This document shows positions 22,663-34,065 of a DNA stretch of 64,000 nt, piece by piece. This stretch comes from Astrocystis sublimbata. Taxonomy: Eukaryota; Ascomycota; Sordariomycetes; Xylariales; Xylariaceae. The number at the start of each line of letters is the position of its first letter. The first letter of the stretch is position 1. The notes beneath the pieces were generated by a model that saw nothing but the letters and a program-made list of their open reading frames with translations, did not search any database and was not told where the DNA came from. The stretch covers positions 620,001-684,000 of the forward strand of contig JAJNNY010000004.1 in assembly GCA_022453515.1 (NCBI GenBank). Direction: 5' to 3'. A program made the translations under genes and the position numbers.

Positions 22663-23631
22663 GATTCGCCGAGTGAAGCACCTATGATAGACAGATACTC
22701 AGTAGCACTGATCTAAAGGATGCCAAGGGAGCGAGAGACGCAACAAACCAGAGAATACTGTCCCGGACTCCTCCTTATGAACCATTTTTTTCTTATTGAC
22801 GATGACTAAAACTTCTCAGACGCTTTTGGCAGGTGGCTATCTCTCCCATGCTGTTGGTCAGCCCCGGATTGGGTTGGCGTTCGTTATCTCATGCAGCGCA
22901 CTGGGCCATCCGGCGTTGCGGTTGCGGGGGAGATGACGGTGACCCGCAACAGGAATCAGCTTGTAGATCCGAGTTGAGGTAGGTAAATAAAAAACACACA
23001 CAAAGGAATTGTGTATGCTCATATCAGCACAATACTATGTCGTCTCGCTTCAATATCCCGGGGTTTGGGCACCCAATAGGATAAGCGGGACATCATCGTT
23101 GGCTTACCTATTGATATTGACGATGCCCACTTTGAGGCATCTAAGTAGATGTACCCAGGTACGCCTAGTACACACTTTGATCCGTCAAATCGCCATTTCG
23201 TGTCCAAAGTCACTAGGTGTACAGCTTAATAATTCCGCCCTCGATCACTTATAATTATTTAAAATGGTACGTTTTATTGTTAACGCTTTATATACCTTCA
23301 AAGTCTTAACAGCTGTGTATCTACTACTGATTTCTATTGTGTACCAATAACTGTGTGCAAGGAAAGGGCAAGCGTCTCGCCCCAAACGTCGTAATAAGGG
23401 TTAAAGCATTATATGTACCTTGGAAGTTCTCTTGTTTTTCTTTTTGATCGAAGTAAGTATTTTTATTAATTAGAAAATATAGTGATATTTGGCGCTAAGA
23501 GGGCCTTTGACGGATAGCAATGTGAGGGCAGTGTTATTTGTAGTCTCCTAAACATGATTTTAAACAGCGGACATTCAATAACAATACCTAGCGACGAAGG
23601 GAAGAGCTATACAAACTGTACAACACCTGAG
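22663..23631. other. Intergenic, partly A/T-rich
   Basis: No gene seen. The part from about 23240 to 23530 is A/T-rich with short homopolymers. It holds the S28 gene promoter and the 3' region of the membrane protein gene. Confidence 0.45.
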
Positions 23632-24874
23632 TCAATCCGACTCAACCGTAGTGGTAGCTCGCCTTTGCCTCAAATACTTATCACTTCCAGTCTTCACGAC
23701 CTCGTCAATTGGAAACAATTGTTCAGGCTCAGGTACGTGCCGAGTTCGCATCCCAGCCAATTCAAAGTTGACCAAGATGCGACAGACCAAAACTGAGAAA
23801 AAATATCGAAAAATCACCGGGAGCGCGTCACTGGGCCCGATGAAAAGAAGGCTGGAGAGCACCAGCGACCCGAATATAATGTGAATGATTGTCGCAGCTG
23901 AAAGAAACCATGACCAGGCAAGGTATATTCCGCTCTCCTCGAACGCTTGAACCTTGACCTCTTCTTGCGCCATGGCGGGCACCCACTCGGACTTGCAGAA
24001 GTCGCAAAGCTTGGTAGGGACCAATCTGAGCCATTGGCCGAACGTCAAGCCGTGGTCGTGATCTTCGTCGTTGTGTATTCTGCGCAAGCGAAGCCGTAAC
24101 GCGAGCACGCCTGCGAGGTGGATGGGGATGATGAGTATTGTCCAGACTAAGGGCGCGTAGACTGTCTCCGCCCAGAAGGAACATACTACACATGCCGTTA
24201 GCAAAAGATGGGTGAAAGCTACTGAGAATCATGGATTTACCTGTTCCGATCCCGAGCCGCCAAGCTAACTCAGCAACGTTCGCCGCTGCTCCCACCGCGA
24301 TAACATACTGGAGTACTACCAGTATCCAGTGGTTGACTGTCCCGTTCAACTTGCCAAGGCGGAATTGGCCCCGACTATGTTGCAGCATGCTCTCCGGCTT
24401 GCGAAAGTCGAAAACTCTCTCCATGTAGACGCTCGGTGTCCCGAAGGAGACCAGGAGCGCCAGCAACGGTCTGCGGCCGACCACGCTCAGCATGGCCAGC
24501 TCGTCGGTGCTTGCGCCCAGCGTGGCCAGGAGCGGCGGGGTGACGCCGAGGATCACTTGTGCCGAGGCGGAGGCCGCTTTGATATACTCGGACACATTGT
24601 CGAGGAGACAGTTGACCACTGGCTGTACTAGAACTGTCTTCTTACCGCCCCCTCCGAGCGCGTCTCGCTCGAAGTCGTCTGGTCTCCCCGTCAGGTAGTT
24701 GGCGTACTCCTGGCTGCAGTCGTGGTGCAGGATATAGTCGTACTGGTATCTGTGTTGCTGGTAGAAATTCTGGAACTGGGAAGTGATGGCCGCGGAGGCC
24801 GAGGTGATAAACAGGAAGCCAACGATGAGATGAACCCATGTGAGCCGAGGCGACGAAGTTCCCCTCGCCATCAT
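23632..24874 (-). CDS. Multi-pass membrane protein of unknown function
   Basis: Two exons (24241-24874 and 23632-24185) give 395 residues. The intron 24186-24240 has a GTAAAT donor and joins at Gly-Thr|Val-Cys. The sequence opens with MM; either ATG could be used. About six to seven hydrophobic segments are visible: VHLIVGFLFITSASAAI (near residue 15), one or two in PLLATLGAS to PLLALLVSFG, HWILVVLQYVIAVGAAANVA, VWTILIIPIHLAGVLAL, WFLSAATIIHIIFGSLVLSS and IFRYFFSVLVCRILVNF. A soluble loop with His/Asp (HNDEDHDHG) and CDFCKSEWVPA lies before the last pair. Residues of about 35-70 (QHRYQYDYILHHDCSQEY) are probably outside the membrane. I do not recognise the family. Confidence 0.78.
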
Positions 24875-26979
24875 GTCGTCGGGTGCTCTTTTGAGTGTAG
24901 TTAACAGTGACTTAGAGAGAGGTTGTATTTGCCGTGTTTTTGAATCAATTATGAATTATCAAGTATATATGACTTATATAGTGTCAACAGAAGGCCAGGG
25001 CCTCAAAGAGTTTAGAATGGCACAGCTTCGAATGGGACAATAGGTCGAAACAAATGAAGATAGCCATATTATATATGAGTATGCCAAGCAACGACCGTAA
25101 TGTAGCTCTACTAAGCAAATTATACACCCATTAATAGGCGTTACTATCAGGACTTCGGCTATACTCTCCCTTGACAATTGGCATCGCAACCTGAAATTCT
25201 TAGGACTATTGCGAGTTCCCGAGTAGGCAAACGAACTTCGGACATCATTCCTAGCTCGGGAATGCCCAGCGGTGACTGGACAGGTTCGTTACAAGGACGC
25301 TGCTTATATCAGCGCGAAAAACCTGGTTCATGTCGTCGTTAACGGAACAGCCTTAAGAGTAGTTATACGATAGTTCGGAACGGCCCCCACGACGCTACAT
25401 TCCCGCCGCTAAAAGGGGTATGGAACCAGCTGAGGGTGTCTTAAGCTAATGTAAATATCCATAAAGGATTACACCGCTAGCACACATCTAGTATAAGTCC
25501 TGCATATTGTTCGCTTAGAAGAAGAAAAATTTCCATCTGTATTTTCACAGATATACGGGTGGTCACTTCACTGAACCTAACCTTGACTGCTAGCTCAGTA
25601 CACTTGCACTGTCACAGTTATGGAAGTCAGTATTTTGTCGCTATCCGTTATACCACCTATCACAAGAACCGCGTTTCTCGGGCTCATCCATCCCCAGTCT
25701 ATCTTATCTTCAATCGAAGGAGTTGTCAAACCCCTCCGACGTAAGACAGACATACCACATGAGTACATCGTCAAGTGCCATGCATCCATACGAGTAGTCT
25801 TCTCTATGCTATTCTCATAGAACCCTTGTCCGTGACAAATCACATTCAGCATTGCAAGTATTGGCCCCCAAATCTGACTTGATCTCGGATCGGATAGAAC
25901 CATGTAGATCCCCGCGTCGCCAAGCATGTAGGAATTCGCAGTATACATGATTTGGACCAATGTGGCTTACCAGAAGTATAATGACATAATGCCTAGTCAA
26001 TGTCACCTACTCGTGTGTACGACTCGGTTCCCCTTGTTGATAACTTTATTTCATACTAGTTCCTTTAATCAACCTTCTCACCTGTCGAGAGCACATCAGA
26101 AATCACTATTATGCCTACGTAGATATGAGTATCGTTATACAATAGCTATTGAGCTGTGCGTGGGGAGCTGGAACGGAGGAAAGTGCGGTATTGCGTTCTG
26201 ATCCATCACGAGGTACGAGCAGCTCTCTTTACCATTTGAAAACGTTATTGAACATGATCATTCCATAATGAATCAGTAAACACCCATTGCTGGTCGCGTC
26301 CAAAGGTACAACGGGTTTATAAGCCTATCAAAATTGACGATATCTGCAACATGTACGCCCAGCGGACAAGACCGATCAAATTCCGGTTTCGGAGATGGTC
26401 GTATCTCCTGCCACCTACGTAGGTGGATCTATGCAACTGATTCAGACTCGAAGCCATCACTCTGATGATGCTGAAGGAAGGATATATGGGCTTCTCAGGC
26501 TGCGCGGGAAAGCAAGACATAGTTGTTCTGCGTCGACGCCTTTCCTAATGCATCACTGAAAAAGACTTATCGAGCTGAACTTTGTCGAGCTATGCCAGCT
26601 TGTAACATACACAGGCGTAAAACTCTAACTCACGGGCCCCTCACGATAGCGCATAAGTGTCATGTGGCTGCAGGTGCTCATGCAGCTTATGAATAGAGGC
26701 CTCTGATTTGATCACTTGCAGCGAAATCTGGATATGTCTCTCTTTGCTATCAACCTAGACGTCATGTAGACTCAGAAAGGATTCTTTTTACCCCGATGTT
26801 CTACTATAATAATAGCTCTACCGACCATTGTTATGTTCCCATAGTCTGGCAATTGCCATATCTTGTTCTTTCCAAACTTCATCTGCCTCACATGAATGCG
26901 TTCTTTTGTGAGAAAATCCACTTCCATTAATTCGCCACTCAACTCAGTGTGTTGCTACCCGACATAAATAGATCCAAGG
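24875..26979. other. Gene-poor stretch upstream of the P450 gene
   Basis: Over 2 kb without a supportable gene. By eye the sequence has lower GC than the flanks and no long repeat. The longest minus-strand frame (25595-25960) begins at a non-ATG codon and has no recognisable motif. A decayed gene or old transposon remnant is possible but unproven. Confidence 0.4.
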
Positions 26980-29292
26980 ATGTCATCGCTCATGTCAGGT
27001 TCAGCGGGGTTCAACCTTGATAATCTTTCCCTCCCTACAATATCCTCGGCTTCCAAACACCACCACCCTTATCAGTATGGCGATTTTCTCGCTTGGCCAC
27101 ATATCATTTTGCTACTCATTATTTCCACTTTCTGTTACGGTTCCATGTTAGTGGTGTACCGTATATGGCTGAGTCCCCTGGCATCCTTTCCTGGCCCGCT
27201 ACTTGCTGGAGCTACCCATTGGTATGAGTTCTACTACAATGTTGTACACACCGGGAAGTATTACGAAAAGATTCGCGAGCTGCATCTCAAGTATGGTATG
27301 ATACTACCCGCATATTTCATGAAACGAAATTCTGCTAAGCATTCTGAAGGACCTGTCGTACGCGTTACTCCTGAGGAAATCCATGTCATGGAACCTTCTG
27401 CGTACCATGACATTTTTGTAGTTGGAGCTGTCAGAAAAACAAACTCCTACTTGAGATTCAGTAATGGCACTGGGTTTGAAGGTATCTTGCAACTCTCATC
27501 AAGGGTCTTCTTCGAGCACTTCATTGACCTTACACATAGATATGACTGCCATCTCCACCTCTCATGATGCACACAGGCGTCTCCGTATTCCTATTGACAA
27601 GCTGTTTGTACGCAACAGCATCCTGCGTATTGAGTCACGAGTGTCAGATCGCGTGGAGAAACTGTGCAATAGACTCTCATGCTATCAAGGAAGTGGGGAA
27701 GTGGTCAATCTAACGAACGCATTGTCTTCACTGACAACGGACATAATATCTTCGGTCATTTTCGAAGAGCCGAGCGATTATCTTGGAGATCCTGATTTCA
27801 ATAACGACTGGTACGACACGCTGAAATGGGGCACGCGGAGTGTGTTTTTGTTCAAGCACCTGCCGTGGGTAATCAGGTAAGATACATAGCCTGCCCAAGT
27901 TCACCTTAAGGAAAGGGATAATTCATCCAGACTGACGCAGTGTCATAGCCTTCTTGGGAAACCAATACTACGATCCATTGTTACTCGTGTGACTCGCTGG
28001 ACAATATGGGATGAAGTGAGTGTAATTACTCAGCTTACCTATGCTCAATAACCATCTTACCATTTTGAGGCCGCGATCAATGAACTAGTCTTCAAGTTCT
28101 TCATAGCCTCGACACGACCGATAATGTACTGACACATGACAACAGAAAGCTCGTCGTGAGATTCTACTCATTCGCAAGCGTCCGTCCGACGCATTGAAAA
28201 CACGCGACAACACTACGGTTCTTGACTATCTGGCGCATAGTAACCTTGTTGAAAGCGAGCTTGGCAACGGCGGGTTCCCCCGTGTCGCGCAACTGATCCA
28301 GCAAGCTGGCGCGCATAACGTATCACATACACTCGGGACTATTGTCACTTATCTCCTCATGCAACCTGAGAAACTGGCGCCACTACGAAAAGAACTCGAA
28401 GATGTTTGGAAAGAGCATAGCGACGGGTCTTCTGCGCCGTCGTGGCTGGAGTTGGAAAAGTTACCGTATCTGACAGCAGTTGTAAATGAGGGACTGAGGT
28501 GAGCCCATACAAAATACAAAACAAGGGATTCTTTCGCTAACTTACCAATCACCTAGGATGGCGATAGGGGGCATGAACCGCACACCACGTGTATTTCCAA
28601 ACGACGATGTTGAAATTTGCGGATGGACCATCCCGCGAGGCGTAAGTTCTTGTACTCTTCTTCCCTAAATCCAACGTGCAGGTTCATAATCTGTCCATTA
28701 CGAGACACTAAGCCAGTATAGACACCTGTATCCATGACGACCTGGTGGATGCACAACAACCCTGCCGTCTTTCCCGATCCGGAATCCTTTGAACCTCATC
28801 GATGGCTGACTGCCAACCCCGACACCCTTAAGACGATGCAAGCATATTACGTGCCATTTGCAAGAGGAAGCAGGAACTGCGTGGGTCAGAAGTGAGTTTA
28901 ATAATGCGACTCACAGTATTCCGAAAGAATGGCATATTCACCATTCATCAAAGTCCCTTCGCGTGTAGTCGATTACCTCAAGCTAATCTGAGACCATTAG
29001 TCTCGTTTACATGCAGATGTACCACACGCTCTCCCGTCTCTTCAGACCTGGTGCCTCTGAGCTCTCGCTCTATAGCACATCGACAAGAGATATCGTAGCA
29101 GTCCAGTACGTATTTTCAGCTCAAGTCTTTTTGAGTTGAGTGCTCGATCTCCGAGCTCGCTCTTATATATCATTGCCATTCACATCACCGAATATCGCAA
29201 GGCGTAGTTGCTAACTGCCGTATTTTAGTGGTTTGTTATTCCCAATGCCACCGTTTGACTCTAAAGGAGTCAGGGTAACAATATCCGAGTAA
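26980..29292 (+). CDS. Cytochrome P450 monooxygenase, membrane-bound
   Basis: Nine exons (26980-27295, 27350-27481, 27540-27876, 27949-28015, 28146-28498, 28557-28641, 28722-28891, 29001-29105, 29229-29292) join in frame to 542 residues. An N-terminal membrane anchor (PHIILLLIISTFCYGSMLVVY) leads to a Pro-rich hinge (FPGPLLAGATHWYEF). Later come the K-helix ExxR (E399-R402, NEGLR), the PHRW motif, and the heme loop FARGSRNCVGQ with Cys483 as the iron ligand. The I-helix, usually AGxDT(T), reads AGAHNVSHT (338-346), so the usual acid-Thr pair is absent. P450s oxidise small molecules at the endoplasmic reticulum; the layout resembles fungal secondary-metabolism families. The substrate is unknown. 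It is convergent with a short-chain dehydrogenase 570 bases downstream. The gene looks intact: every intron has GT-AG ends and the frame holds throughout. Confidence 0.9.
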
Positions 29293-29859
29293 GCTGTGAA
29301 ACATAACACCACACCAAGGGTACAAGGAATATAATTTGAAATTAATGAGACACCTCTTCACATCATGATCATCATTGGGACAGTGTGATGTGTAGTACTC
29401 ACTCATTTGTCCTGTTCATCACCTTGGCAGATTTAAACCTATTTGCAGTCAGGACATTGCTTAATGAACGAAGTATTGAATAACCATGTATGCACGCAAC
29501 AGAACTGAGTATCTTAGCGGCCTTGAATAATGGGATGCTGTGATTATGCTATAGATAGAAATGTGTAAAGAAGAACATTGCACTTTATCAATTGAAAAAC
29601 ATGATTCAATGGGGGATTGATGTCCTTTGCCGCATGGATGATTAAGTAGTTATAATGAGACAATTGTATTGTCTTCGGCGTGGGGTTTCACACATGAATA
29701 ATAATTTTGTGATACGTGAATTAGTCATCGACTAGCTTCAAGATTCTTGAAAAGCAAGCTCACAAAATGGTCGATTATATTCCTGGTGGAATTGTACACG
29801 TAACGACCTCGATTACGGAATCATAAAACCTTCTCCCTACAGCTTGACGTGAACATTTT
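29293..29859. other. Intergenic between convergent P450 and SDR genes
   Basis: A/T-rich DNA holding the 3' ends of both flanking genes. I see no coding signal. Confidence 0.5.
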
Positions 29860-30877
29860 TCATGCACTAACACCTTCTTCCTTCTCGATATCCTCTTGGC
29901 TTGGCGACCACTTGTCTTGGAGATCTTTGTCGAGTGACAGTTGATAAACATCCTTGGGCCACCACTCTCCCCAACTGGTGAGGAATAGCTGCTCCGGGTC
30001 CTCGGGTATATCATCGCGAGTGAAGGCCCGGAGTATACTCTGCGCACCCTCGGGTATGCTCTTCGCGTCGGGAAGGTTGTCTGGTATCTTCATACCACTG
30101 CCTCTGCCAAGGCCGGTGTTCGGGATCATTCCGGGAGACACGGCGACGAGTTGACAGGTAGACGGGAGCTGCCGGCGCCACCAGTGCGCACCGAGAAGCT
30201 GGATGAACTTGGTAGCGGGGTAGACACCGCGACCTGTGTCTTGTGCAGCTAGCATCTCATTCTCCAAAGTGCCTACAGCGGATGTTATTAACTCTGCCTG
30301 CCGATGACTGCTGGGCATGCCAATCTCATCACTCACTGGGATCCTTCACCATCCGTATAGCCCCAGATGAGACCACTACGATCCGGGTCTTGGACTCTTC
30401 CAGCTTAGGCCGCAGTAAGTGCAGGAGGTAATGCTGCGAGAGATGATTGACGAGATATGGCTCGATCCACTTCGAGCCGTGCGGTCCCTTGTCGGCTACC
30501 GTCTTGACCATGCCCGTTGCGGCGTTGAGCATGAGATAGTCAATGGTGCTTCCAGCTAACTTTTCGAGAGTCCGCTGAGAGAAGGACTTCACGGAGCTCA
30601 TGTTGTTGAGCTCGAGAGGTAGGATGGTCAGCGAGTGCTTGCTGCTGTCGTATGTGAGCCCATTGAAGGCATCTGTCGTCGTCTTGGTGTCTCGGGCACC
30701 CAGCAGAAAGTTGTAGGGCTGTGACTGCGCCAGCAACTGTTTGATGGCCTCGAAACCCTATGTGATAGTCAAGATGAGTACATTGCCCGTGATGAATTAC
30801 AAAGTATGTTGCTCGGGGCCACTAACGATGCCGGAGCTTGCACCGGTCGCAACGATTGTCTTTGCGATTGTCGACAT
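29860..30877 (-). CDS. Short-chain dehydrogenase/reductase (SDR)
   Basis: Three exons (30827-30877, 30337-30757, 29860-30272) give 294 residues. The nucleotide-binding motif TGASSGIG is split by intron 1 and rebuilt by splicing. The sequence continues with LNAAT in place of the usual NNAG, catalytic Ser in VVSSGAI (S147/S148), and YPATK (Y175, K179), the YxxxK active site. Classical SDRs use NAD(P)(H) to oxidise or reduce alcohols, ketones or sterol-like substrates. The C-terminal part resembles light-dependent protochlorophyllide or retinol dehydrogenase-like fungal SDRs in general shape. Tail to tail with the P450, it might act on the same metabolite, but co-expression is not shown by sequence. 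Confidence 0.87.
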
Positions 30878-32159
30878 TTTGAGATGTGTGTGTCTATTGT
30901 TGCTCAAGGCCAATTGTCATAAACAGGAGGCTCCTGTCTACTTATAATGTGAGTCTACTGGTGGTTTGTCAGCAGCGATGGACAATAACGGCGATAGGAC
31001 ACATGAAGACGTGTTAAGGCCGCTGGTCTGGGTGCTACCTACTTAAGAACCAATGAGGCGTTTCACTATTCTGACGCCCCCGACGTAATGCGCGTAGGGT
31101 GTGGCACAGACAACACTGAAGTGAAGTGCGTTGATTTATAATAAAAAACAAGGTCGGATGGTTTAATGTTGATGAGCTGAATTCTGCTCAAGGCTTGCAA
31201 CTGCGGTGTCACAGATGTTGTCATAGATCATTACTTCTGGCTTGCCTCATGCAGTCTGCTTATGAACTAACCCACAAGGGTACTTTGGTACCTACATTGA
31301 ATCTACCTAAGACGGCTCAATTGCAGGTAAGTGACCCCACCAAGGGGAACTTGTGCCACGAGGCCGGCGCCATACTAATAAATCGAGGTAGATTGTAGGG
31401 ACGCTCTTCTCACAATGGAGCCACCAACAAGAAGATCAGTTGAAGGTGATAGTATCAGCGAGGATCATGTTAATTAGAAGCTAGAACTGATTTCCAAGTT
31501 GTTGCCGAAAGCCCTTAGGTTCAACGGAAGGGCGAATCTCACAACCCCTAAGATCTGTTATAAGATCATCCGTTACACTAACACACAATCGTCGCCCAAA
31601 TTCCAAGGCGCTAGCTACAACCAAGCTGTCTAGAGACGCTCAAAAGACACAAAATTTTGTCTGAGACATCTACTACCAGCTCTATGCATTTGTATCACAT
31701 TGGAAGATCGTGCATGCATGGTTCGTTGGGGGTTTCCGTATATATGGTGTTGTTGTTCTATTGTTGAAAGTCATGAGCTGTGATGGTGGGGGAGGGTAGT
31801 GAGGCGAGATGCGGTCCCTTCTGGCTGGACCTCTGCGCGGGGCTTCGACGGTATTCCACCGAGCGGAGCCGCGGAGTGCACTATCACTGGACAGGCTAGC
31901 GCGTACAGAGAGCTCACCTTGTCATTCTTGTCAAGGCTTGTCGCCGGGCCGTCAATTTGTTGCCAAAGCCGAAATTTTTGAAGCTTTTCCCCAGCTTGCC
32001 CAGATTTATCTACCATCCTTCCTCCCAAACCACATCCCACCTTGCACATCCCCCCCAAGTGCTCCTCCCCTCCTACCACCTAGACACAATCATCTGTCTC
32101 CTGTGCCATTGTGCTTGGTACCCTAATATCACCTCCCTAATACGTATCACACAAACACA
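30878..32159. other. Intergenic between SDR and HSP60
   Basis: Divergent promoter DNA. The 3' part (about 32000-32155) is pyrimidine-rich, likely the HSP60 leader. I looked for clean heat-shock elements (alternating nGAAn/nTTCn units at 5-base spacing) and saw only poor matches near 31970. The open frame at 31809-32126 is Pro/Ser-rich leader sequence, not a convincing gene. Confidence 0.45.
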
Positions 32160-33147
32160 ATGCAGCGCGCCCTCTCATCCCGAGCCCGGGCCTCGGTCCT
32201 ATCCTCGGCCGCCACCAAGTACCGCGCTGGTGCTGGCTTGTCGCAACAGCTTCGCTTCGCCCACAAGGTTCGTTCGTCCGTCCCTTTCTCGACTTCCACG
32301 TTTGCCAGATCACCCCAAGTGCAAGATGCTGACTTGTTGCTGTAGGAGCTTAAATTCGGTGTCGAGGGCCGAGCTGCGCTGCTTGCTGGTGTTGAGACTT
32401 TGGCGAAGGCCGTTGCCACTACATTAGGTCCCAAGGGCCGGAATGTGTTGATAGAGTCCAGCTATGGTTCGCCCAAGATCACAAAAGGTACTTGAGCCAA
32501 TCCTTCCAGATTATGTCTCCCCCCAAGCGCTAACATTGCCTTTTCCACCAACAGACGGTGTCACTGTCGCCAAAGCCATCAGCTTGCAGGACAAGTTCGA
32601 AAACCTGGGTGCTCGCTTGTTGCAAGACGTCGCCTCCAAGACCAACGAGTCCGCTGGTGACGGCACTACTAGTGCTACTGTCCTAGCCCGAGCCATCTTC
32701 GCCGAGACCGTCAAGAATGTGGCTGCTGGTTGCAACCCTATGGACCTCCGCCGCGGCACCCAGGCCGCTGTTGATGCCGTTGTCGACTACCTCCAGAAGA
32801 ACAAGCGCGATATCACCACGAGCGCAGAAATTGCCCAGGTTGCTACCATCAGCGCCAACGGCGACACCCACATTGGCAAGCTGATTGCCAATGCCATGGA
32901 GAAGGTCGGCAAGGAGGGCGTCATCACCGTCAAGGAGGGAAAGACCCTGAACGACGAGTTGGAGGTTACCGAGGGTATGCGCTTCGACCGCGGCTTCGTC
33001 TCCCCCTACTTCATCACCGACACCAAGTCCCAGAAGGTCGAGTTTGAGAAGCCCCTGATCCTCCTTTCAGAGAAGAAGATCTCGGCTGTTCAAGACATCA
33101 TCCCCGCTCTTGAGGCCTCGACACAGATGCGCCGTCCTCTTGTCATT

Positions 33148-33181
<34 letters not shown>

Positions 33182-34065
33182 TTTGCATTCTCAACAAGCT
33201 CCGCGGTCAGCTGCAAGTTGCTGCCGTCAAGGCCCCTGGTTTCGGCGACAACCGCAAGTCCATCCTCGGTGATCTCGGTGTCTTGACTAACGGAACTGTC
33301 TTCACCGATGAGCTCGACATTAAGCTCGAAAAGGCCACCCCTGACCTACTCGGTTCCACCGGCTCCATTACTATCACCAAGGAAGACACCATCATCCTGA
33401 ACGGCGAGGGCAGCAAAGATGCCATCGCTCAACGGTGCGAACAGATCCGTGGCGTCATGTCAGACCCCAGCACTTCTGATTACGAGAAGGAGAAGCTGCA
33501 GGAGCGTCTCGCCAAGCTCTCCGGTGGTGTCGCCGTCATCAAGGTCGGCGGCTCCTCGGAAGTCGAAGTCGGCGAGAAGAAGGACCGATTCGTCGACGCT
33601 TTGAACGCGACCCGCGCCGCTGTTGAGGAGGGCATTCTGCCCGGCGGTGGTACCGCTCTACTCAAGGCCTCCGCTCAGGCTTTGAAGGATGTCAAGCCCG
33701 CCAACTTCGACCAGCAGCTTGGTGTTAGCATCATCAAGAACGCCATCACCCGACCTGCTCGTACTATTGTGGAGAACGCCGGTCTGGAGGGCTCAGTCGT
33801 CGTTGGAAAGCTGATCGACGAGTTCGGAGCCGACTTCAACAAGGGTTTCGACAGCTCCAAGGGCGAGTACGTCGACATGATTTCGGCCGGTATCCTTGAC
33901 CCCTTCAAGGTTGTGCGAACTGGTCTGGTTGATGCTAGCGGTGTCGCTTCGTTGCTCGGTACTACCGAGGTTGCCATCGTCGAAGCCCCTGAAGACAAGC
34001 CTGCGGCACCTATGGGTGGCATGGGCGGAATGGGAGGCATGGGAGGCATGGGAGGCATGATGTAA
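32160..34065 (+). CDS. HSP60: Mitochondrial chaperonin HSP60
   Basis: Three exons (32160-32267, 32346-32487, 32555-34065) give 586 residues. An Arg/Ser/Ala-rich presequence ([20 protein letters not shown]) targets the matrix, and [17 protein letters not shown] starts the mature protein. Family motifs include [38 protein letters not shown] and [12 protein letters not shown]. The C-terminus ends in the flexible GGM repeat tail. It forms the ring chaperonin that folds imported matrix proteins with HSP10. The codon choice is strongly C/G at third positions, as in highly expressed fungal genes. The two introns lie near the 5' end and the last exon holds most of the protein. Identification is firm. 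Confidence 0.97.

Noticed and set aside
31960..31995. Possible heat-shock element before HSP60
   Set aside because: GAA and TTT/TTC units occur, but their spacing does not keep the 5-base period.
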